Source of the DNA: Pseudoxanthomonas suwonensis J47
GTDB lineage: Bacteria; Pseudomonadota; Gammaproteobacteria; Xanthomonadales; Xanthomonadaceae
DNA length: 64,000 nucleotides
Reading direction: 5' to 3'
Assembly (NCBI RefSeq): GCF_000513955.1
Contig: NZ_AZUZ01000025.1
Location: 365 to 64,364, forward strand
Every line of letters begins with the position of its first letter. The stretch's first letter is position 1. A program made the position numbers and the translations under genes. The notes beneath the pieces are model-generated. The model made no database searches. It was not told the DNA's origin and saw only the letters and a program-made list of their open reading frames with translations. This document shows, piece by piece, positions 49,149 through 59,044 of the stretch.

Positions 49149-51332
49149 GTGACCGCCGCGCTGATGTCGCTGGCCGCGGCGCTCATGATTGCCGTGCTGC
49201 TCCTCCTTTTCCGCTGGCGTAGCGACCACCTGGCCCGTTACGAAGCGCTGCACGCGCGCGCCGGCCACCTGACCGTGGCGCTGTGGGGGTCCGGCGAACA
49301 GTTCTGGGACTTCGACCTGGAGCGCCGCGAACTGCACCTGCTGCAAGCCGAGGAAGGCGGCGACGCGCCCGGCGAGGACCTGGTGCTGGCCAGCCGCATG
49401 GTCCCGCTGCCGCGGATCCACGCCCACGACCGCCTGTTCCTGCGCCGGCGCCTGCGCGCGCACCTGCGCGGCCGCGAACCGCTGTTCACCTCCGAGCACC
49501 GGGTCGATCCGGAAGGCAACGGCAACTGGGTGTGGATGCGGGTCCACGGCCGCACGGTCGAGCGCGACGCGCGCGGGCGCCCGCGCCGCCTCGCCGGCAC
49601 CGCCCTGGACATCACCTCCAGCCGCCACGCCGAGGCCGAGCGGCGCATCGCCAGCGAGGTGCTGCGCAGCATGAGCGAGGCGGTGGCGGTGCTCGACCGC
49701 GAGCAGCACTTCGTCGCGGTGAACCCGGCCTTCAGCCAGATCACCGGCTACAGCGACGTCGAGGCGCTCGGCCGCCCGTTCTCGATGCTCGACAGCGACC
49801 ACGGCCAGGGCCGCTACGGCAGCCTGCAGCAGGACCTGGAGCGCCGCCACTGGCAGGGCAACGTGTGGATGACCCGCCGCGACGGCGAGGAGATCCTCTG
49901 CCACGTCAAGCACAACGTGATCGCCGACGCCGGCGGCGAGGTCGGCTTCCACGTGGTCGTGCTCAGCGACATCACCGAGCAGAAGCGCGCCGAGCAGGAG
50001 CTGCGCTACCTGGCCAACTACGACGCGCTGACCAGCCTGCCCAACCGTTCGCTGCTGTCCGAGCGCCTGGCCCGGGCGATCGTGCGGGCGCGCCGCGAGG
50101 GCGGGCACGTGGCGGTGCTGTTCCTGGACCTGGACCGCTTCAAGGACGTCAACGACTCGCTCGGCCACGCCGTCGGCGACCGCGTCCTGCGCGCGGCGGC
50201 CGAGCGGGTGCAGCACGTGGTCGGCCCGCAGCACACCGTGGCCCGGCTCGGCGGCGACGAGTTCACCGTGGTGCTGGAGGGCCTGGCCTCGCCCGACGCG
50301 GCCGGCGAGGTCGCGCAGCGGGTGATCGAATCCTTCGCCCTGCCGCTGGCCCTGGACGAGCAGCACGAGATCACCGTCTCGCCCTCGATCGGCATCAGCC
50401 TGTTCCCCGACCACGCCCAGGTGCCGACCGAGCTGCTCAAGCACGCCGACACCGCCATGTACCAGGCCAAGGCCGCCGGCCGCCGCACCTGGCAGCTGTA
50501 CTCGGCGCGGATGGACGAGACCACCCGCCGGCGCGCCACCCTCGCCGGCCTGCTGCGCCGGGTGGTCGAGCGCGGCGAGCTGCGCCTGGTCTACCAGCCG
50601 CGCTGGTCGCTGCACGGGGAACGCGCGGTCGGCGCCGAGGCCCTGCTGCGCTGGCACAACCCGGAGTTCGGGGTGATCCCGCCGGAGCAGTTCATCCCGC
50701 TGGCCGAGGACACCGGGCTGATCCTGGAGATCGGCGAATGGGTGCTGCGCGAGGCCTGCACCACCCTGCGCCACTGGCGCGAGTCCGGGCTCCCGGCGCT
50801 GACCATGTCGGTCAATGTCTCGGCGATCCAGCTGCTGCGCGGCGACCTGCCCGGCACCCTGGCGCGGATCCTGGCCGAGACCGGGGTCGCCTCCGGCCAG
50901 CTGGAACTGGAGCTGACCGAGAGCGCGATCATGGCCAACGTCGGCCGCAGCGCCAGCGTCCTGCACGCCTGCCGCAACCTCGGCGTCGGCGTGGCGGTGG
51001 ACGACTTCGGCACCGGCTACTCCTCGCTGGCCTACCTCAAGCGCCTGCCGCTGACCACGCTGAAGATCGACCAGGAATTCGTCGGCGACCTGACCCACGA
51101 CCCGGACGACGAGGCCATCACCAGCACGGTGATCGCCATGGGCCACTCGCTGGACCTGACCGTGGTCGCCGAGGGCGTCGAAACCGCCGGCCAGCTGCAG
51201 TTCCTGCGCGAGCACGGCTGTGACGAGGTCCAGGGCCACTACATCGCCATGGCGATGGACCGCGACCAGTGCCAGGCCTTCCTCTCCGGAGCCACGCCGG
51301 TGCCGGCGCTGGACGCCGGCGCGCCCGCTTGA
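49149..51332 (+). CDS. PAS-GGDEF-EAL cyclic di-GMP signalling protein
   Basis: A 727-residue protein with one N-terminal membrane helix (about residues 6-22) and a PAS-type domain (about 35-155, WDFDLERRELHLL). A second PAS follows (about 170-285, VLDREQHFVAVNPAFSQIT). The GGDEF motif is intact at 368-372. EALLR at 497-501, DDFGTGYSS and EGVET keep the EAL residues. It may synthesise, degrade or switch. The RxxD inhibitory site is not visible. The start is GTG 49149 or ATG 49164. It stands between ygfB and the zapA block, which are adjacent in E. coli. Confidence 0.92.
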   Translation: MTAALMSLAAALMIAVLLLLFRWRSDHLARYEALHARAGHLTVALWGSGEQFWDFDLERRELHLLQAEEGGDAPGEDLVLASRMVPLPRIHAHDRLFLRRRLRAHLRGREPLFTSEHRVDPEGNGNWVWMRVHGRTVERDARGRPRRLAGTALDITSSRHAEAERRIASEVLRSMSEAVAVLDREQHFVAVNPAFSQITGYSDVEALGRPFSMLDSDHGQGRYGSLQQDLERRHWQGNVWMTRRDGEEILCHVKHNVIADAGGEVGFHVVVLSDITEQKRAEQELRYLANYDALTSLPNRSLLSERLARAIVRARREGGHVAVLFLDLDRFKDVNDSLGHAVGDRVLRAAAERVQHVVGPQHTVARLGGDEFTVVLEGLASPDAAGEVAQRVIESFALPLALDEQHEITVSPSIGISLFPDHAQVPTELLKHADTAMYQAKAAGRRTWQLYSARMDETTRRRATLAGLLRRVVERGELRLVYQPRWSLHGERAVGAEALLRWHNPEFGVIPPEQFIPLAEDTGLILEIGEWVLREACTTLRHWRESGLPALTMSVNVSAIQLLRGDLPGTLARILAETGVASGQLELELTESAIMANVGRSASVLHACRNLGVGVAVDDFGTGYSSLAYLKRLPLTTLKIDQEFVGDLTHDPDDEAITSTVIAMGHSLDLTVVAEGVETAGQLQFLREHGCDEVQGHYIAMAMDRDQCQAFLSGATPVPALDAGAPA

Positions 51333-51365
51333 CCGGTGCGGCGGGCGCTGCCTATCGTGGCCGCC

Positions 51366-51590
51366 ATGGATGCCTCTCCTGACGCCATCGCCCAGCTCCG
51401 CGCCCTCGCCGCGCGGGTCGAGGCGCTGGCCGAGCGTTGCCAGCGGCTGGCCGACGAGAACCGCAGCCTGCGCCAGCAGCAGGAACAGCTGTTCGCCGAG
51501 CGCGCGCAGCTGCTCAACAAGAACGAGCAGGCGCGTTCGCGGGTGGAGGCGATGATCGCGCGACTGAAATCGCTGGAGCAGCACACGTGA
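51366..51590 (+). CDS. TIGR02449-type coiled-coil protein (ZapB-like)
   Basis: A 74-residue protein that is almost all coiled coil, with Leu/Ala heptads (LRALAARVEALAERCQRLAD). The C-terminus overlaps the zapA start (GTGA). The position before zapA and the fold suggest a role in Z-ring support, as for ZapB. This is inferred from context and composition. Confidence 0.8.
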   Translation: MDASPDAIAQLRALAARVEALAERCQRLADENRSLRQQQEQLFAERAQLLNKNEQARSRVEAMIARLKSLEQHT

Positions 51591-51892
51591 GCAACCCCAG
51601 CGAGCCGGTCAGCGTCCGCATCCTCGACCGCGAGTACACGGTCGGCGTCCACGCCGACGAACGCGACAGCCTGCTCGGCGCGGCGCGCCTGCTCGACGCG
51701 CGCATGCGCGAGGTGCGCGGCAACAATCGCATGGTCGCGCTGGACCGCGTCGCCGTGCTGGCGGCGCTGAACCTGGCCCACGAGCTGCAGCAGCTGCGCC
51801 AGGAGCGCGACGCGCAGCAGCGTGAACTGGCCGTCACGCTGGAAACGCTGAACCGCCGCCTCGACGGCCTGCTCGGCGCCACCTCCGCCTGA
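51587..51892 (+). CDS. zapA: Cell division protein ZapA
   Basis: A 101-residue protein that bundles FtsZ. It contains the family start VSVRILDREYTVGVHADERD near residue 8 and ALDRVAVLAALNLAHELQQL followed by a coiled coil. The GTG start at 51587 overlaps the preceding stop by 4 bases. 6S RNA follows 3', as in E. coli zapA-ssrS. Confidence 0.92.
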   Translation: MSNPSEPVSVRILDREYTVGVHADERDSLLGAARLLDARMREVRGNNRMVALDRVAVLAALNLAHELQQLRQERDAQQRELAVTLETLNRRLDGLLGATSA

Positions 51893-51970
51893 ATGCGCCA
51901 CCCCATAGGCGGCGTCTTGCGCCGCTGAACCGGACATTGCCGATTCCTTCGCCGTGCACGCCGCGAAGAC

Positions 51971-51998
51971 TAGGCAGCGGATGGATGGCGGCTATAAT
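51971..51998 (+). promoter_or_regulatory. Promoter of the 6S RNA gene
   Basis: A perfect -10 TATAAT (51993-51998) with TAGGCA (51971-51976) as a -35, 16 bases apart. It would start transcription at about 52005-52008. Confidence 0.75.
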
Positions 51999-52007
51999 CC
52001 ACCTGCG

Positions 52008-52190
52008 TTCTCTGCCGTGTTCGACAGCTGGCAAAACATTCGCCTTGTCCCTTAAAAACGACACCGGGGATGCGACGACGCCGGGTGTGCATGTCCGCCA
52101 TGAGCGGGAAGCCCGAAGGTTTCCGACCGTTCCCACTTGAACCTCGGGTTCAAGGTCGTTTCGCCGCATCGGCATGGTGGAGAACCATTC
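52008..52190 (+). ncRNA. ssrS: 6S RNA
   Basis: It lies between zapA and the 5-FTHF cyclo-ligase gene, the conserved place of ssrS. The 5' part TCTCTGCCGTGTTCG and the 3' part GGCATGGTGGAGAAC can form the closing stem. The internal ACTTGAACCTCGGGTTCAAGG hairpin (52134-52154) matches the CTTGAACC...GGGTTCAAGG arm of E. coli 6S RNA. It binds the sigma70 holoenzyme and represses transcription in stationary phase. The ends are estimates, set by the -10 box and the terminator. Confidence 0.88.
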
Positions 52191-52194
52191 TTCC

Positions 52195-52225
52195 AACGCC
52201 TCCATGACGGGAGGCGTTGTCTTTT
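52195..52225 (+). terminator. Intrinsic terminator of 6S RNA
   Basis: AACGCCTCC (52195-52203) pairs with GGAGGCGTT (52210-52218), a 9-bp perfect stem with a 6-base loop, followed by GTCTTTT. Confidence 0.85.
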
Positions 52226-52295
52226 CCGGGGCGCGGCAGGTGGCGGGTATGCGACACTTCGCGCCGCCCCTTCCCCCCGAGCACGCCGCGACCCG

Positions 52296-52891
52296 ATGAC
52301 CCAGGACCGCGCCCCGCTGCGCCGCGAACTGCGCGAACGCCGCCGCGCCCTGCCCGCTGCCGTGCGCATCGCCGCGGCCGAGGCCCTGGCCCAGCGCATC
52401 CTCGCCCTGCCGTTCCTGCCGCGCGAAGGCTACGTGTCCGGCTACTGGGCGATGGACGGCGAGATCGGCCTCCACGTCCTGCAGCTGCGCCTGCCGCCGG
52501 GGCTGGTCTGGTGCCTGCCGGTGCTGGACGGCGACCTGCTGCGCTTCGCGCCGTGGCGCTCCGGCGACCCGCTGGTGACCAACCGCTTCGGCATTCCCGA
52601 GCCCGACGTCGAGCCGTCTTCCGCCCTGCCGCCGCAGGAACTGGCGCTGGCGGTGATGCCCCTGGTGGGCTTCGACGCGGCCGGCCAGCGGCTGGGCATG
52701 GGAGGCGGCTGGTACGATCGCAGCTTCGCGTTCCGCCGCGACCGCGCCGCGCCGCCGTGGCTGGTCGGCGTCGGCTTCGCCGCCCAGCAGGTCCCCGCGC
52801 TGGCGGCGGCCGACTGGGACGTCGTCCCCGACGCGATCTGCACCGAACAGGCCACCCTGCTCCGCGCCCCCGCCCGCACCACCGACCCCGC

Positions 52892-52895
<4 letters not shown>
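52296..52895 (+). CDS. fau: 5-formyltetrahydrofolate cyclo-ligase
   Basis: A 199-residue enzyme that converts 5-formyl-THF to 5,10-methenyl-THF with ATP. The N-terminal helix LRRELRERRRAL, the pocket WRSGDPLVTNRFGIPEP near 85 and the signature GMGGGWYDRSFAF near 137 are present. In E. coli the ygfA product follows 6S RNA in the same way. Its stop overlaps the next start (ATGA). Confidence 0.93.
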
Positions 52896-53364
<469 letters not shown>

Positions 53365-53368
<4 letters not shown>

Positions 53369-53471
53369 TTCGGGATTCGTGATTCGGGATTGGCAAGAGC
53401 AACAAGCTGCCCCCCAGAGTCACAGTCACGAATGACCAGCCACTAATCCCCAATCCCGAATTCCGAATCCC
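53365..53471. repeat. ATTCGGG-type inverted-repeat element between the EVE gene and rpiA
   Basis: The left arm GTGATTCGGGATTCG onward covers 53365-53393 and includes the EVE stop codon. The right arm AATCCCCAATCCCGAATTCC onward covers 53445-53471 and ends exactly at the rpiA ATG. The arms are inverted and could form a long hairpin. The element fills the whole intergenic gap. Confidence 0.85.
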
Positions 53472-54119
53472 ATGTCAGAAGCCAAACGCCTGGCCGGCGA
53501 AAAGGCCATCGATTACGTCGAGGACGGCATGGTCGTCGGCGTCGGCACCGGTTCCACCGTGGCCTACTTCATCGAGGCGCTGGGCCGGATCAGGGACCGC
53601 ATCGCCGGGGCGGTGTCCAGCTCCGAGCAGAGCACCGCGCGGTTGAAGGCGCTGGGCATCGAGGTGCTGGACGCCAACGCCGCCGGCCCGCTGAAGCTGT
53701 ACGTCGACGGCGCCGACGAATGCGACCCGCACAAGCGCCTGATCAAGGGCGGCGGCGCCGCGCTGACCCGCGAGAAGATCATCGCCGAGGCCAGCGAGAC
53801 CTTCGTCTGCATCATCGACCCGGCCAAGCAGGTGCCGGTGCTCGGGAAATTCCCGCTGCCGGTGGAAGTGATCCCGATGGCGCGCAGCCTGGTCGCCCGC
53901 CGCATCCTCGCCCTGACCGGCGGCCAGCCGGTGTGGCGCGACGGCACGGTCACCGACAACGGCAACTGGATCCTGGACGTGCACAACCTGTCGATCACCG
54001 ACCCGGTGGCGATGGAGACCGAGCTCAACCAGATCCCCGGCGTGGTCAGCGTCGGCCTGTTCGCGCGCCGCCCGGCCGACATAGTCATCGTCGGCGGCGA
54101 ACCGCCGAAGGTGCTCTGA
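53472..54119 (+). CDS. rpiA: Ribose-5-phosphate isomerase A
   Basis: A 215-residue enzyme that interconverts ribose 5-phosphate and ribulose 5-phosphate in the pentose phosphate pathway. [15 protein letters not shown] is near residue 23, [13 protein letters not shown] near 51, and the catalytic DGADECDPH...LIKGGGAAL segment near 79. Start ATG 53472 follows directly on the repeat arm and has no Shine-Dalgarno. Confidence 0.95.
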   Translation: MSEAKRLAGEKAIDYVEDGMVVGVGTGSTVAYFIEALGRIRDRIAGAVSSSEQSTARLKALGIEVLDANAAGPLKLYVDGADECDPHKRLIKGGGAALTREKIIAEASETFVCIIDPAKQVPVLGKFPLPVEVIPMARSLVARRILALTGGQPVWRDGTVTDNGNWILDVHNLSITDPVAMETELNQIPGVVSVGLFARRPADIVIVGGEPPKVL

Positions 54120-54193
54120 GGCGCTGGCGGCTTGACCGCCGCCCGCCCTTGCCCGAACGTGCACGTCCGTCGTCCCAGCCACCCGGTACCGCC

Positions 54194-54643
54194 ATGCGCT
54201 TCCGCCTGATCGTCCTGCCCCTGATGCTCCTGCTCAGCAGCTGCGCCGCCGCGAGCACGCCCTGGGTGGAGCTGGCCGGCCAGCGCTTCCAGGTGGAGAT
54301 CGCCGACGACGACGCCGAGCGCGCGCGCGGGCTGATGTTCCGCGACGTGCTGCCGGACGGCCAGGGCATGCTCTTCATCCACGACCGCCAGGAACCGCAG
54401 GCGTACTGGATGAAGAACACCCGCATCCCGCTGGACATCCTCTACTTCGACGAACAGCGCCGCCTGGTCTCGCAGCAGCGCAACGTGCCGCCGTGCTCGG
54501 CCGGCGACCGCTGCCCGCCCTACCCGAGCCGCCGCCCGGCGCGCTACGTGCTCGAGCTCAATGCCGGCCAGGCCGCGAAGCTGGGCCTGGAGGACGGTGC
54601 CGAGCTGGTATTCGGCCCCGGCATCCCCGCGCCAACCCACTGA
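54194..54643 (+). CDS. DUF192 family lipoprotein
   Basis: A 149-residue exported protein with signal and lipobox LLLSSCAA. The DUF192 core has ERARGLMFRDVLPDGQGMLF near 44 and YWMKNTRIPLDILYFDEQ near 75. The family is small, beta-barrel-like and of unknown function, often in the periplasm. It lies 74 bases after rpiA. Confidence 0.85.
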   Translation: MRFRLIVLPLMLLLSSCAAASTPWVELAGQRFQVEIADDDAERARGLMFRDVLPDGQGMLFIHDRQEPQAYWMKNTRIPLDILYFDEQRRLVSQQRNVPPCSAGDRCPPYPSRRPARYVLELNAGQAAKLGLEDGAELVFGPGIPAPTH

Positions 54644-54719
54644 AAACCCCGCGTATCCGGCTGCCGGGGCATGCCCGACGGGCTTGATTGTCGCCGCGGG
54701 CGGCCCCAGTCTCTGCGGC

Positions 54720-55565
54720 ATGGGGAACGATCGCACGCCACTGCCGGACTGGAACACGCTCGCCACGCTGGACGACGACGCGCTGCCGCTGCTGCCGGCC
54801 GCGCTGCTGATCGCCCGCGACGAGTACCCGGACCTGGACCCGCGCCCCTACGACGCCGTGGTCCAGGCCCATGCCGACCACCTGCGCGGCCAGGTCGCCG
54901 CGATCGAACCGGCGCCGCTGAAGATGGCGGTGATCAACCACCACCTGTTCGAGGAAGTCGGCTACAGCGGCAACCACGACGAGTACTACGACCCGCGCAA
55001 CAGCTACCTCAACCAGGTGCTGGACCGCCGCCTCGGCAACCCGATCTCGCTGGCGATGGTGCAGATGGAAGTCGCGCGCCGCCTGGGCATCGCCCTGGAC
55101 GGCGTCTCCTTCCCCGGCCACTTCCTCGTGCGCCTGCCGGTCGACGGCGGCCTGCTGGTGATGGACCCGTTCAACGGCGGCCGTCCGCTGGCGGTGGAGG
55201 AACTGCGCGAACGCGCCCGTCCGCACCTGGGCGAGCCGCCGGACGACACCGTCCTGCTGCAGATCCTCAGCCCCGCGCCGAACCGCGCCATCCTCGTGCG
55301 GATCCTGCGCAACCTGCACGGTGTCTATGCCGAGCAGGGCCAGTGGGACCGCGCCGCGCGCAGCGTCGACCGCATCCTCAGGCTCATCCCGGACCAGCCC
55401 GAAGCCATCCGCGACCGCGGCCTGGCCTACCTGCAGCTGGACTACCTGCCCGGCGCCCGCCAGGACCTCTCGCGCTACCTCGGCCTCGCCCCGGAAGCGC
55501 CCGACGCCGAGCAGATCCGCGAGCGCCTGGTCGAGGCCGCCGGCACCCGCGCCGTGGTGCACTGA
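54720..55565 (+). CDS. SirB1-type transglutaminase-like protein with TPR repeats
   Basis: A 281-residue protein. The SirB1/YchA region has FEEVGYSGNHDEYYDPRNSY and NQVLDRRLGNPISLAMVQ near 95, and FPGHFLVRLP near 138 with a Cys-less transglutaminase-like core. Two TPR-like helical repeats follow (about 205-270, RNLHGVYAEQGQWDRAARSV). SirB1 function is unknown. ATG 54720 begins the homologous region, 76 bases after the lipoprotein gene. Confidence 0.85.
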   Translation: MGNDRTPLPDWNTLATLDDDALPLLPAALLIARDEYPDLDPRPYDAVVQAHADHLRGQVAAIEPAPLKMAVINHHLFEEVGYSGNHDEYYDPRNSYLNQVLDRRLGNPISLAMVQMEVARRLGIALDGVSFPGHFLVRLPVDGGLLVMDPFNGGRPLAVEELRERARPHLGEPPDDTVLLQILSPAPNRAILVRILRNLHGVYAEQGQWDRAARSVDRILRLIPDQPEAIRDRGLAYLQLDYLPGARQDLSRYLGLAPEAPDAEQIRERLVEAAGTRAVVH

Positions 55566-55589
55566 GCGCGGTTCATTCGCTCCTCCCTC

Positions 55590-55867
55590 CGGCGTGGGCC
55601 AGCGCTGTTCAGCCCCTCTCCCCCCGGGAGAGGGGTTGGGGAGAGGGCAGGTATGCCGACGCCACGAGGCTCCCGACCCTCACCCCCTGCCCCTCTCCCG
55701 GTGGGAGAGGGGAGCAGGAGCGTCGCCCGGACAAGGCCGAAGGCCGCATCCGGGGTGGATTCACCTGTCACGTGTGACGGCCTGCCATGGCTCCCGGATG
55801 CGCTTCGCTTATCCGGGCTACAGGCCGTGCCCCTCGCTCGCAGGGAAAGGGGTACCGCAGACCGGCC
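55590..55867. repeat. Composite hairpin-repeat block A (no gene)
   Basis: The gap between the TPR gene and rubredoxin contains CCCCTCTCCC...GGGAGAGGGG hairpins at 55613-55635 and 55690-55712. A GCCCGGACaAGGCCGAAGGCC...TCCGGG palindrome lies at 55725-55755 and a CCCGGATGCGC...ATCCGGG palindrome at 55793-55821. Similar parts recur at 58775-59040. This resembles BIME/REP-type intergenic DNA. No supported coding sequence lies in it. Confidence 0.8.
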
Positions 55868-56059
55868 TCAGCCGATCTGCACCATCTCGAAGTCTTCCTT
55901 GGTCGCCCCGCAATCCGGGCAGGTCCAGGTATCCGGGATGTCCTCCCAGCGCGTACCCGGGGCGATGCCCTCTTCCGGCAGCCCCTCGGCCTCGTGGTAG
56001 ATGAAGCCGCAGACGACGCACATCCAGCTGCGGTAGGGGGCGGTATCGGTGTCGCTCAT
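55868..56059 (-). CDS. rubA: Rubredoxin
   Basis: A 63-residue redox protein that holds one iron by four cysteines: [14 protein letters not shown] (Cys14, Cys17) and [13 protein letters not shown] (Cys47, Cys50). It passes electrons, for example to alkane hydroxylases or oxidative-stress enzymes. It is divergent from thiE. ATG 56057-56059. Confidence 0.95.
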   Translation of the reverse strand: MSDTDTAPYRSWMCVVCGFIYHEAEGLPEEGIAPGTRWEDIPDTWTCPDCGATKEDFEMVQIG

Positions 56060-56120
56060 CGGATAATGCAGGCCTGCGGTAGGGGCGCCATTGTCCCACA
56101 GCCGGCGAAACGGAACCGAC

Positions 56121-56750
56121 ATGACGCCTCCCACGAACACCAGCCCGCGCGGCCTGTACCTCATCACCCCGGACGAGGCCGGCACCGCGCGCCTGCTGGC
56201 GCGGGTGGCGCCACTGCTGGAACACGGCGTGACCTGGCTGCAGTACCGCAACAAGGCCGCCGACGCCGCCCTCCGGCGCGAACAGGCCACGGCCCTGCAG
56301 GCCCTGTGCGCCAGGGCCGGCGTGCCGCTGCTGGTCAACGACGACGCGGCACTGGCGGCGGAGATCGGCGCCGCCGGCGCCCACCTCGGCGAAGACGACG
56401 GTGCGCTGGCCGCCGCCCGGACCCTGCTCGGCCCCGACGCCATCCTCGGCGCCTCCTGCTACGACAGCCTGGCGCTGGCCCGCGACGCGGTCGCCGCCGG
56501 CGCCAGCTACGTGGCCTTCGGCGCGTTCTTCCCGACCACCACCAAGCTCGTCACCCGCCGTGCCACTCCCGACCTGCTGGGCGACGCCGCCGCGCTGGGC
56601 GTGCCGCGCGTGGCGATCGGCGGCATCACCCCGGAGAACGGCCGCGCCCTGGTCGAGGCCGGCGCCGACCTGCTGGCGGTGATTGGCGGCGTGTTCGACG
56701 CACCCGATCCGGTCGCCGCCGTGCACGCCTACCGCCGCTGCTTCGACTGA
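56121..56750 (+). CDS. thiE: Thiamine-phosphate synthase (ThiE)
   Basis: A 209-residue TIM-barrel enzyme that joins thiazole phosphate (made by the ThiG encoded at 15.5 kb) with [17 protein letters not shown] starts the barrel. [18 protein letters not shown] is near 39, [20 protein letters not shown] near 70, [11 protein letters not shown] near 135 and [19 protein letters not shown] near 170. An alternative start ten codons upstream lacks conservation. Confidence 0.94.
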   Translation: MTPPTNTSPRGLYLITPDEAGTARLLARVAPLLEHGVTWLQYRNKAADAALRREQATALQALCARAGVPLLVNDDAALAAEIGAAGAHLGEDDGALAAARTLLGPDAILGASCYDSLALARDAVAAGASYVAFGAFFPTTTKLVTRRATPDLLGDAAALGVPRVAIGGITPENGRALVEAGADLLAVIGGVFDAPDPVAAVHAYRRCFD

Positions 56751-56829
56751 TCCCGGCGTCAGGCCGCATCGCGAGGGCCCCGGACAACCTGTCCCGGCCG
56801 CCACCCGTGCCCCGGCCGGTCCCGGCTCC

Positions 56830-56835
56830 TACAAT
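56830..56835 (+). promoter_or_regulatory. Putative -10 box of hemL
   Basis: TACAAT (56830-56835) lies 31 bases before the hemL ATG. The -35 is not clear. Confidence 0.35.
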
Positions 56836-56866
56836 GGCAGGCTCCGCACACGCAGGACCTGCCCCG

Positions 56867-58159
56867 ATGAACCACGAACGCTCCCACGCCCTGTTCTCCC
56901 GCGCGCAGCAGCTGCTGCCCGGAGGCGTGAACTCGCCCGTGCGCGCGTTCAAGTCGGTCGGCGGCGAGCCGTTCTTCGTCCAGCGCGCCGACGGCGCGTA
57001 CCTGTACGACGTCGATGGCAACCGCTACATCGACTACGTCGGTTCCTGGGGCCCGATGATCGTGGGCCACAACCACCCGGCCGTGCGCGAGGCGGTGCAG
57101 GCGGCGATCGGCAACGGCCTGTCCTACGGCGCCCCGTGCGAGGCCGAGGTCACCATGGCCGAGACCATCACCCGCCTGGTGCCGTCCTGCGAGATGGTGC
57201 GCATGGTCAACTCCGGCACCGAGGCGACCCTGTCGGCGATCCGCCTGGCGCGCGGCGCCACCGGCCGCCAGCGCATCGTGAAGTTCGAAGGCTGCTACCA
57301 CGGCCACGGCGACTCGTTCCTGGTCAAGGCCGGCAGCGGCATGCTGACCCTGGGCGTGCCGACCTCGCCCGGCGTGCCGGCGGGCCTGAGCGAGCTGACC
57401 GCCACGCTGAGCTACAACGATTTCGAAGGCGCGACGAAGCTGTTCGACGAGATCGGCGGCGAGATCGCGGCGGTGATCATCGAGCCGGTGGTGGGCAATG
57501 CCAATTGCATCCCGCCGCGCGAAGGCTACCTGCAGCACCTGCGCGAACTGTGCACGAAGCATGGCGCGCTGCTGATCTTCGACGAGGTGATGACCGGCTT
57601 CCGCGTCGCCCTCGGCGGCGCCCAGGCGCATTACGGCATCACCCCGGACCTGACCACCTTCGGCAAGATCATCGGCGGCGGCATGCCGGTGGGCGCGTAC
57701 GGCGGCCGCCGCGAGCTGATGTCGCAGATCGCCCCGGCCGGCCCGATCTACCAGGCCGGCACGCTCAGCGGCAATCCGGTGGCGATGGCCGCCGGCCTGG
57801 CGATGCTGCAGCTGATCCAGGAGCCGGGCTTCCACCAGCGCCTCGCCACCGCCACCGCGCGCCTGTGCGAAGGCCTGGAAGCGGCCGCGCGCGAGGCCGG
57901 CGTGGCGGTGACCACCAACCGCGTCGGCGCGATGTTCGGCCTGTTCTTCACCGACCAGAAGGTCGAGACCTACGCCCAGGCCACCGCCTGCGACACCGCC
58001 GCGTTCAACCGCTTCTTCCACGCCATGCTCGAGCGCGGCGTGTTCCTGGCGCCTAGCGCGTACGAGGCCGGCTTCCTGTCCAGCGCGCACGACGAAGCGA
58101 TCGTCGAAGCCACGATCGCAGCGGCGCGCGAAGCGTTCAAGGTCGCCGCGGCGGGGTGA
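56867..58159 (+). CDS. hemL: Glutamate-1-semialdehyde 2,1-aminomutase
   Basis: A 430-residue PLP enzyme that forms 5-aminolevulinate in the C5 heme pathway. The start region [20 protein letters not shown], the motif [18 protein letters not shown] near 120 and the PLP lysine K267 in [18 protein letters not shown] are clear. [15 protein letters not shown] is near 303. The stop overlaps the next GTG start. Confidence 0.96.
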   Translation: MNHERSHALFSRAQQLLPGGVNSPVRAFKSVGGEPFFVQRADGAYLYDVDGNRYIDYVGSWGPMIVGHNHPAVREAVQAAIGNGLSYGAPCEAEVTMAETITRLVPSCEMVRMVNSGTEATLSAIRLARGATGRQRIVKFEGCYHGHGDSFLVKAGSGMLTLGVPTSPGVPAGLSELTATLSYNDFEGATKLFDEIGGEIAAVIIEPVVGNANCIPPREGYLQHLRELCTKHGALLIFDEVMTGFRVALGGAQAHYGITPDLTTFGKIIGGGMPVGAYGGRRELMSQIAPAGPIYQAGTLSGNPVAMAAGLAMLQLIQEPGFHQRLATATARLCEGLEAAAREAGVAVTTNRVGAMFGLFFTDQKVETYAQATACDTAAFNRFFHAMLERGVFLAPSAYEAGFLSSAHDEAIVEATIAAAREAFKVAAAG

Positions 58160-58770
58160 GGCCCCGCGCGCGCCAGCTGCTGCTGGACTTCGACAACGTG
58201 CTCGCGCACTACCGGCGCGAGCAGCGCGTGGCGCACCTGGCCGCACACGCCGGCGCCCCCTTCGAGCGGGCATGGCAGGCGCTGTACGGCTCCGGCCTGG
58301 AAACGCGCTACGACGCCGGCCAGGTCTCCACCTCCGGCTACCTGCGCGAACTGGGTGAACGCATCGGCGCGGTGGTGGACGAACAGGCCTGGATCGAGGC
58401 GCGCATGGCCGCCACCCGCGCCGACGCCCAGGCGATCGCGCGCCTGCTGGCGCTGGAGCCGGCTGTGCCGATGGCGGTGCTGACCAACAACGGCGAACTG
58501 ATGGCCCGCGCGATCCCGCGCATCGTCGCGCCGCTGCTGCCGCGGCTGGAGGGCCGAGTGCTGTGCAGCGGCAGCCTGGGCGGGCGCAAGCCGGATCCGC
58601 AGGTCTACCTGCACGCGCTCGAACGCCTGGGCTGGAACGCCGCCGACACGCTGTTCGTCGACGACCTGTTCGTCAACGTGCAGGGCGCACGCCGCGCCGG
58701 CCTGCACGCCGACAGCGTGCGCGACGCCCGCGCCCTGGGCCGGGTGCTGAAGCGCTTCGGCCTGGCATAG
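58156..58770 (+). CDS. HAD-family hydrolase
   Basis: A 204-residue member of the HAD superfamily with motif [11 protein letters not shown] (catalytic Asp pair), motif II VLTNNG near residue 114, motif III lysine in [10 protein letters not shown] and motif [11 protein letters not shown]. The helical cap at about 20-85 suits a small phosphatase. The substrate is unknown. The GTG start overlaps the hemL stop by 4 bases. Confidence 0.87.
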   Translation: MRPRARQLLLDFDNVLAHYRREQRVAHLAAHAGAPFERAWQALYGSGLETRYDAGQVSTSGYLRELGERIGAVVDEQAWIEARMAATRADAQAIARLLALEPAVPMAVLTNNGELMARAIPRIVAPLLPRLEGRVLCSGSLGGRKPDPQVYLHALERLGWNAADTLFVDDLFVNVQGARRAGLHADSVRDARALGRVLKRFGLA

Positions 58771-58774
58771 GCGG

Positions 58775-59040
58775 TGCATCCCTTTCCCCTCTCTCACCGG
58801 GAGAGGGGGCGCGGGTAAGGGTCGGGTCGCTGGTTCGCGTCACCGATCGCGTCGACATCGACAGATGCGCAGCCCGGACGAGGCCGAAGGCCGCATCCGG
58901 GACGCCATGTCGCCGCCCGGAGAATCCCGTATGCGCGGCGCTTGGCCGGGCCACAGGGGCGCGGCCGGTGATGGCACAGGCTGCCTGCCCTCTCCCCAGC
59001 CCTCCCCCGGAGGTGAGGGGCCCGGACATCCGCCGGCGCG
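58775..59040. repeat. Composite hairpin-repeat block B (no gene)
   Basis: This block holds CCCCTCTC...GAGAGGGG (58786-58808), GCCCGGACgAGGCCGAAGGCC...TCCGGG (58872-58901) and a CCCTCCCC...GAGGTGAGGGG region (58985-59022). Together with block A it forms a family of paired palindromes. It separates the HAD and argD genes, which are convergent. Confidence 0.75.
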
Positions 59041-59044
59041 CGAC

